Assembly (NCBI GenBank): GCA_000934455.1 | Contig: KN889067.1 | Location: 6,494 to 34,716 of the forward strand | Source: Apostichopus parvimensis | Taxonomy: Eukaryota; Echinodermata; Holothuroidea; Aspidochirotida; Stichopodidae | Direction of reading: 5' to 3' | Length of the DNA: 28,223 nt | Part shown: positions 21,482 through 28,223 of the stretch, piece by piece | Numbering within the stretch: position 1 is the first letter of the stretch | Layout: each line of letters opens with the position of its first letter | Program-made: the position numbers and the translations under genes | The notes under the pieces: model-generated | Databases searched by the model: none | Told to the model about the DNA's origin: nothing | The model's input: only the letters and a program-made list of their open reading frames with translations

Positions 21482-23663
21482 CTAAGATAATACTCAGTAG
21501 CAATGCTAATTAGTTTTCATAGATGCAGTGAGTCACTTCACTTCCTACCACATACTATGTAGGTATGTTTGTTTGACCTTTGTGCTAGACATGTATACAT
21601 TTCATCAAGTTCAATCGCTCAGTAAATAAAACACAGATGATAAAATGCTGTACCGGTAGTCAAAGAATGCCACTGTTGTTGCAGTATCAATCATTAACTC
21701 TTTGTCATGTCTAGACTTTCACACTTGTAGTTTGGTATTGATAACAGATATTACCACAAATATCAGATAATGTGAGTGTGATACTCCACATTCTGTATAA
21801 ACCATTACAATGTCTTTGTTCCTTTCAATGCACTTTTTCGTCCAAGCAATACAGTAATTGCCTTTTACTTACAAACTGGACCTACAGTATATACTGTAAT
21901 ATACAATTGCCTTATTGCCTATCCTTGAATAAATCTTGGGTTTACAAATTAGATAACTTTCATAGGAATTTATCATTGGATTCACTTATATTCACAGAAA
22001 TCTTCATTATTGATCCAAATTTTCAAAGAGTTCTTTGTCAAATGTCCTGCCACTCTTGTGTGCCTCTACAAAATGCCATAGGGCAGCGTTTTAAGGATTC
22101 CACTATTAATGATTCAAGTTGTTAAATGATCATTAAACAAAAGGCAAAACTGAAATATCCAGCAGAAAATATCAAAACAAACTAATTACACTTGAGTCAG
22201 TACCATATAATCCATTCATGCAGACATTTCCAGACCAAATTTACAGTTGCAATCATGAAGCATGTAAAGTATTGCATACTGTGAACATAAAGTCAGTCAT
22301 CCAATCACAATTCATCCAATCACAATTTTATTGACCGCACATGCAATCCAGCATGCACACACACACAGTAGCTATATATCCTGTACTGATCCTCTAGTTA
22401 ACTGCCGACAACTGTCTCATCAAACTAATCTTACCAAGCAGAGAAGAATATAATAATGGTCACATTTTAGCATTACAGAGGATTAGAAGTTTGAGAAAAC
22501 AGTGGCCCAGATATCAGAAATTATTCTGGGTACCATAGTCCATTGCCAAGTCAGAATAACATTAAATCCAGTTTTAGTTTGAGTAGGTATAAAGGTATAG
22601 ATATTCCACTGGTTCATGACAGACACAAGTCATTATTTTGATTCCACAATATGGCAGTTATTATGTCTATGGGTGGGCACAATGTGGAAGAGATTTGTCA
22701 CAGCCGAATTCACTCTACAAATATATATGCTGGTATATAACTCTCTAACAAGCCTAACATGTTATGATCCTCATGATTGTAACCACAGGAGATCACTACA
22801 GGCCTTCATAATTCCTGTTTGTTGATTGGCTGGTACACACCGCAGAGGCATCCTAGGAATGCCTTAAGATGTTCCTCCATCTCAATGTCAGAAAAGAAAC
22901 GAACCAATACCGGGTTCTGTCCAATATTCTTTGGGCATCAGGAGGCTGTTCTTTGTTCACAATGTTATCTACTGACCAAATCACTTTTAATGGAGGAAGC
23001 GTGACAAGGGTTTGAAATAAAAAAATTAACAGCCAGTTTGCTACAGGCCAAGGGTCAGACATTTAAGTGTTGATATAAAAGGGATAGCACTGCTCTGATG
23101 AAATGTTAATTTGACAGGAATTTTGTTCTCATATCAACACTTTTGGAAACCAAAACTTTCTGTAAAAATAAATTGTGTCAATCAAAAGTTGGATCTGGGA
23201 TTGAACTTACCAGCAAAGAATGCTTTGCAGATGTTTTCATATGGCGATGCAACTTATATTTAGCTTTAAACCATATTTTTTACTAATGAGGCCAGCACAT
23301 ATATTGTACTGTGCATGATAGGGTTAATAAAGAGGATGACATTTAAAGGACATCAGAGTTGGCCCATAAGTTTAGCAGGGTTAGAAGTTTTCGAGAGGAC
23401 TTTCCTAGATGATTTGATCAATCTCGCAAATAGACAATTAAATATTTCAGTGTGGATATTTACCTTTGCAGCACTGGCAGTAAACTGCTTGTTGCATTAC
23501 TGTACTGGAATTTCTAGCATATTTTGAGGCAATACCAATGACCCTCTGGGCAACTGTTGATCACTTACCGTGTACTGTATGAGAAGTGTGTAAACTTGTA
23601 CTATGCAGAATACACACTGACTTAAAAATACAATTTGTACTATTTCAAAAGTGTGCAATACAC
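21482..23663. other. No confident gene
   Basis: AT-rich DNA. Minus-strand frames over 22800-23000 look weakly coding but two frames compete and no splice structure decides between them. CCAATCACAATT is duplicated near 22301-22330. Confidence 0.45.
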
Positions 23664-24032
23664 TTAAAGCAGCATTTTGCGTCCTTTTCTACGGTTTTTC
23701 TCAACCTCACTGATTCCACGATGCCATAACGACATACATAACTAGCTCATCTATTCAAATCTTACTTCAAGTCGAAAACTTTACAACTTTCAACTTTGTT
23801 TTCTCAAAGATATTTTCCGTTGGGATCCATATAAACCTAGCCCATAATGTGTAATTTGTCGGAGGACACTTTTCTCATTATCTGCAAATGTCCTTAATTA
23901 CTCGCCAATTAACGCTTTTGGCAGGGGAAAAACTTAGCTAATATCTTAGTTTGCTGTTTTGTGATTGATATATATGTAAAAAACTTGATGAACTTGTGGA
24001 AAACGGCGACAAAACACAAAATGCTGCTTTAA
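23664..24032. mobile_element. TTAA-flanked MITE family B (369 bp)
   Basis: It begins TTAAAGCAGCATTTTGCGTC and ends CACAAAATGCTGCTTTAA. The outer 17 bases form a perfect inverted repeat, and similarity continues inward (CTACGGTTTTTCTC versus GTGGAAAACGGCGAC). The TTAA termini resemble family A. No coding capacity. Confidence 0.85.
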
Positions 24033-24105
24033 GAGTCAATGTACTTTCCTTCAACTTTGCATGTTTATATAGCCAAGCACCAGATTAAAAAGGGAGTTTT
24101 GTGTA

Positions 24106-24161
24106 GGGGGTTGGGGGGGGGTTGGGAGGAGATGGAGAGTGGGGTGGGGTGGGAGTGAGGG
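24106..24161 (+). other. G-rich tract with strong G-quadruplex potential
   Basis: Repeated G runs (GGGGG-TT-G10-TT-GGG ... GGGG-T-GGGG-T-GGG) on the plus strand, starting 74 bp beyond the family B MITE. Confidence 0.55.
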
Positions 24162-25937
24162 TCTTCCAGATAGTGTCTACATGATTGATACATTTAGTGT
24201 ACAGAAACTTGATGATAGCACAGAACGTCAACACCATTTAGACAACAATGGAATAGCAAGTCCAATTAACCGCTGTACACAATTAGCTTATTTCACTAAA
24301 ATTCCATTGCAAATAGTACAGAAAGATTTTGCATCACAGAGAACCACTTGCCACCTATCAAGAGATATACTTGAGTTGAGCACTTTTCCTTTACTATGTA
24401 TACACATGTATTGCAGATTTGAAGGACTCCTGTAGTTAATCTTATTGTGTATTTGTGTACAGTTTTCCATTGACAATAGTCCTGTCAAACATCAGTTTAT
24501 GTACAACTAGGGACAATGAACTGGATTGGTTCATTCTCATCAACCAGAGTAGATCTGTTAATTGTCATGATAGCCTCTATAGAGAAGTCAGAGCAGATAC
24601 TGATCAGACTGCTTAAATGGTGTTCAAGGATCTCTACAAAGAAGTCTTGGTTTGTTTTTCCCCAAGTTACAGTTTTCTCTTCACTAAAAGTTGCAAAGGA
24701 GATGAGGTTAATGCACTAACCTACAGTAACTATACAAGATCAGTTAGCAGTATAGGCCTACTGTACTGTATCAAGTACAGTAGCAGTCACTACTATATAG
24801 TTCTGAAGACTTTATTGCCCCTAACACAAGATGGTTTGAGTTATTGGAAACTATATATTCATTACTCAGTTTTAAGTGATGTTAAACGAGCTAACATGAA
24901 GAAGGGACTGCAATAAAATGTGCCTCTTATTTGGTTAGTGGTTGTAAATATTCTCTGAAGTCCCTATATGCCCCTCCCCTCCCTTTGAGGCATTAGCTCA
25001 GTGATAGGGTCTCTTCAACTGGTCATGGTTAAACATGTTTCCCACCTCAAATTATCAATTTGCTGTACTGCCATAAGATTCAATTGTGTTGTTCGATTAA
25101 CACCTAATTCTTGATTTGGCCCATAAACAAGATAGGTCACGGACCAGGATGGCCAATAGATGAAGTAATGGTTGGTTTTTTACTTAGATCGCTGCATTCA
25201 GACACAGATATTGAGTAAAACTGTTGAGAATTCATGAGGATTTTAGGAGGTACACCATATGACACAGCTGCACTACAGTGGCTATACGGAGTTACTGTTT
25301 GTTACTTTGACTTTAATTAACAAATTGTAAGGTTTGCTCACCATCGACTGTGTAATTCATGTTTAATTAAAAGTAAGATTAGTGAACTTTGAAAGAAATA
25401 TCAAATACAGGTTCACAAATGTTACAATTTGGTATGTTTTCTATTTCTTTGAATACCACTGAAAAGAAAAAATAATAATAAATGAGCATGAAAGCTCATT
25501 TGTTTAATGTCAATTTAATGCAAGGCCATGTGTTTACATGTTGGCAAATTATCCCTGAAACGGCATCTCACTGCACGGCTGAATGGGCCCAGACTCAACT
25601 TGACCATTATAACATAGAAAGTTTGGATATTCAGGCAGTGTTCGCATGCTCACCACTACGGCTTAAAGTTATGTTAGGTTGTCTTATTGCTTCAGTAAGG
25701 ATAACTCAGGAACTCAGGAAAACTGCAAAGACTACCCAGTGCCAATAAATGTACCCATGGAAATCAATTTTCATACCTGTGCCCTAACCACAAGCACTAA
25801 TCCTAATTTAGAAACACCTTTCAATGTGCACCCATTACTGGCTCAGAGCACCTTAATCAGTAATTGTAGACTAATGACTCTTTACAAGTTCTATTAGCAA
25901 AGAAGGTCACAATGCGGCTTGAGTCAAATCTTGTTCA
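24162..25937. other. No confident gene
   Basis: Open frames near 24139-24435 and 25482-25748 show no recognisable domain. The stretch contains a 9-bp-stem hairpin at 24758-24783 (CTACTGTAC / GTACAGTAG) and a tRNA-like relic at 24987-25048. Confidence 0.45.
24987..25048 (+). repeat. tRNA-like relic, possibly a SINE head
   Basis: GAGG-CATTAGCTCAGTGATAGGG has a good internal promoter A box (TAGCTCAGTGA). About 35 bases on is GGTTAAACATG, a degenerate B box. The ends GAGG/CCTC pair but the rest of the acceptor stem does not. It is therefore a tRNA-derived repeat or pseudogene rather than a functional tRNA. Confidence 0.4.
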
Positions 25938-25973
25938 GTCGGACCAGGGAGCTGCTACTCTCCCTGGTCGGAC
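25938..25973. repeat. 14-bp-stem hairpin
   Basis: GTCGGACCAGGGAG and CTCCCTGGTCGGAC pair with one mismatch around the loop CTGCTACT. A related smaller hairpin lies at 26265-26287. Confidence 0.8.
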
Positions 25974-26264
25974 ATTGTGCATCTAGCTTTATCCCCCGAT
26001 GCTAACTTTGAGACCATGGATTTACCGACTTACCATGAAAGTACAATGTCCGTCTCTGCTACTGTTGATAACACAGGTAGGGTATATATGTTGTACTATA
26101 AACATGATCACCTTACTCCAAAATCGAGATAATCTGGGATTACATGTCTGCACAGGTGCAGCTCAGCACAGTATTCATGTCTTGTCTTTCTCACAAGTTA
26201 CAACCTACAAACCCATTACTCTTTAGATGCAATTACACCTCGGAGACCACCAACAGATCAGTTT

Positions 26265-26287
26265 ACAAGGACTGCTGTTCTCCTTGT
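26265..26287. repeat. 7-bp-stem hairpin related to the one at 25938
   Basis: ACAAGGA / TCCTTGT around the loop CTGCTGTTC. The loop and the GGA...TCC neck resemble the hairpin 300 bp upstream. Confidence 0.6.
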
Positions 26288-26777
26288 CCTTAAATTGAGG
26301 TCATAACCCAAGGGGTTCGTATTTCCTTAGCCCAGGGGAAACATTTATTGGTTGGGATATTACCTCATGTTGTTACCATGGTTATCAGCTCCTCACATTC
26401 CACCAATGAAAGTGTTATCTGGTTCCCATGCATGCTTCCTGCTAGGCTAGCTTATTGGCTAGCTGGGGCAGTGTCCAATTCCACATTTATAGATACAACT
26501 GGATACTAGGTTATATGCCTTGTACACTGTTTATGTGTACATGTGACACAGTTGTTGTAAGAAGAAATCCTTTTAGAACAGTTACTACAAAGTTTATCTC
26601 AGTTTGATACAGATGGATTTGATGTGGAGTGAAGAACTGCAATACAATGATTTCTAGATGATGCATGGTTTACAGTACCTACGTACAGTAGTTATTCTAA
26701 ATTGTTCACACATTTTGAAGGGATAATATTGCATTACATGGGTGCATTATAGTAAAAAATTAGTTAATTGATGAAAA

Positions 26778-26855
26778 CTGGGTTATCTGAACTTTTCGAT
26801 TAAATCCAAACTACCTTCGGTACCAACCAGTTTGGATAATAGGGGTCTTACTGTA
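26778..26855 (-). mobile_element. pogo/Tigger-like terminal fragment
   Basis: Read on the minus strand from 26855: TACAGTAAGACCCCTATTAT then CCAAACTGG, continuing to TTCAGATAACC. This resembles the CAGTARRACCCCTATTATCC ends of pogo/Tigger-type Tc1/mariner transposons with a TA target. No partner terminus is visible nearby. Confidence 0.4.
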
Positions 26856-26934
26856 TATCTGGTATCTTTAATCAACATAGTTTCAGTACAGAAGGTATCA
26901 CCAAGCCCAACACATTGTGTCAATGAGATGATGT

Positions 26935-26964
26935 AACGGTACATAACGGTACATAACGGTACAT
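26935..26964 (+). repeat. Three perfect AACGGTACAT units
   Basis: A 10-bp unit repeated exactly three times, preceded by ATGATGT and followed by TTCTG. Confidence 0.9.
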
Positions 26965-27355
26965 TTCTGTCATGTAATGATGTCTACTCATGCAGAGATA
27001 CTATTTAGCCTAAGAGAAGATGTATTTTCCTGGGCAAAAACACACTTCACTAAGTATTAAATCAGATGTGTATCACAAAAGGATGAATAAATATCCTGCC
27101 AATTTGCAATTTGTATCTTAACATGCTATATCCTTAAAAAGTGGTGCCACCGCAAATGCATTTTATTATAAAGTAAGAAATACACATCACACTAATTTGC
27201 TGTATAAGAAAATATTGAACTATTAAGTCAACTTGAAATATAATTCTAAAATGGAGATCTGTCGAACAAAAGTCAAAATTTTGAAATATTATATAACTGT
27301 GGATACATCAATTTATTGGTAGTCCTAAGGAAACCATTCTATCAGTTACATCACT

Positions 27356-27746
27356 CAGTGGCGGAGCTAGGGGTATTGGTCAGGGGGGGCGAGAATGTTC
27401 TGTAGGGGCGCTTTCGACACTATCTAAGCGGAGCGCCACCACAGGTTGGCGCGGAGCGTACAAAATTTTTTTGAGTAAAGATACTCCCTAGATCGCCGGA
27501 AATGACCCTTTCCGGGCCTTGCTAATTTGCAGATAATCGAAGAATAAATAGCTGTTAGAGCATTTTGTCAGAAAATTACACCAACAAAATGTGACAAATG
27601 TCAATAGGTAGATGAGAGCGCAATAAAAAAGTCAATAATCGCAAATACGTAAAATGTGGTAAAAAGCTCAAAAGGGCGCCAGCAGTCCATTTGAGTCCGT
27701 CAGGGGGGGCATCCGCCCCCCTGACTGTATGGACGCTCCGCCACTG
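27356..27746. mobile_element. hAT-type MITE (391 bp) with perfect target duplication
   Basis: Perfect 12-bp inverted termini CAGTGGCGGAGC / GCTCCGCCACTG are flanked on both sides by the 8-bp duplication ACATCACT (27348-27355 and 27747-27754). A further inner GTCAGGGGGGGC block occurs at both ends in inverted orientation. The 8-bp duplication is diagnostic of hAT-type transposition. It encodes no transposase. The intact ends and duplication suggest a young insertion. Confidence 0.92.
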
Positions 27747-27754
27747 ACATCACT

Positions 27755-28223
27755 GTGATCTCATGAAAGCATTAATCTACCTGTCAAGGTAATACAGTAC
27801 TTCCATGGTAATACAATCAATTATAATAATCAAGATACTATACCACAAGTTGTGACTGATACCCAATTGATATGGATCTCTGAGTCTCAAATTAACAGAA
27901 AAATCAACTTACCAAGTTCAGACATTAACATCAAATTTATACCCGCTACTGTGAGCCTATAATGGTGGAGTTAAAGCGAATAGGTTCTTCCATTTATGCA
28001 ATGATATCAAATTAAATCTAGGGTTCACAATGACTATAGATAGCGATCTAGTGCAGTGCCATATACAGTAACTACTGTGTACTGTAACTCCACTGCAACC
28101 TAAATATTGCATTGGCAGTACCAGCAGACTGCAAATGTCAAAAGTGAGTAAATTTGTGTTGTCTGGGTATATACAGTTGACTAAAAACACAAATATAGGC
28201 TACCATGCAGATAAACTATGCTA
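27755..28223. other. No gene seen; nested inverted repeat
   Basis: TGCAGTG (28052-28058) and TACAGTA (28064-28070) are mirrored by TACTGTA (28080-28086) and CACTGCA (28091-28097), which could form a cruciform. Nothing else is recognised. Confidence 0.6.

Larger units (their letters stand above)
26288..27355. other. No gene seen
   Basis: AT-rich DNA holding a pogo/Tigger-like terminal fragment (26778-26855) and a 10-bp triplet repeat (26935-26964). No coding exon was found. Confidence 0.5.

Noticed and set aside
24139..24435. 98-codon plus-strand frame
   Set aside because: It starts in a G-rich tract, has no domain and no neighbouring exon in phase.
24987..25048. Functional tRNA gene
   Set aside because: The A box is good but the acceptor stem, anticodon arm and B box do not form a proper cloverleaf; kept only as a tRNA-like relic.
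25482..25748. 88-codon plus-strand frame
   Set aside because: Composition is not clearly coding, no homologous family is recognised and no flanking splice structure is evident.

Overview
The window is intron-rich, AT-rich eukaryotic DNA dense in small transposon relics and minisatellites. Gene types and splice structure fit a metazoan. A marine deuterostome invertebrate, perhaps an echinoderm, is my best guess, but the sequence alone does not prove this.

Left end (1-3.4 kb, plus strand): the last three coding exons of an ABCC5/MRP5-like ABC transporter (463-541, 1538-1816, 2913-3017) encode the second half of its C-terminal nucleotide-binding domain and the stop. Both introns between these exons carry tandem arrays built from exon edges. 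Downstream of the first exon, its 3' end and splice donor are repeated about seven times. Upstream of the last exon, its acceptor and first 25 coding bases occur five times. A Penelope-type hammerhead ribozyme motif lies antisense in the 3' flank.

3.4-7.3 kb: an 18-bp palindrome, a 23-bp minisatellite resembling a tRNA D-arm, a 31-bp minisatellite and a hAT-type MITE. These are followed by three phase-compatible small exons (6808-7268) that end an unidentified plus-strand protein.

7.3-14.4 kb: mostly featureless intergenic DNA with an 80-bp triplication and the first copy of a TTAA-flanked MITE.

14.4-19.4 kb, minus strand: three coding exons of an LHFPL6 (LHFP)-like tetraspan protein (19270 down to 14470, 195 residues from the conserved Met). 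Its introns hold a second copy of the same MITE and the 3' tail of a non-LTR retrotransposon. A strong acceptor at 19398-19399 shows that at least one further 5' exon exists. A coding-like exon at 21331-21481 with an LD-like motif joins in frame, either to LHFPL6 or to a short terminal exon at 20637-20727.

21.5-28.2 kb: no confident gene. It contains a second TTAA-flanked MITE family, a hAT-type MITE with a perfect 8-bp target duplication, a tRNA-like relic, a pogo/Tigger-like terminal fragment, G-rich tracts and several hairpins.

The most unusual feature is the recurrent tandem duplication of splice-site edges: twice in the ABCC5-like gene and possibly once near 20.7 kb. One duplicated acceptor would give an alternative hydrophobic C-terminus of almost the normal length.
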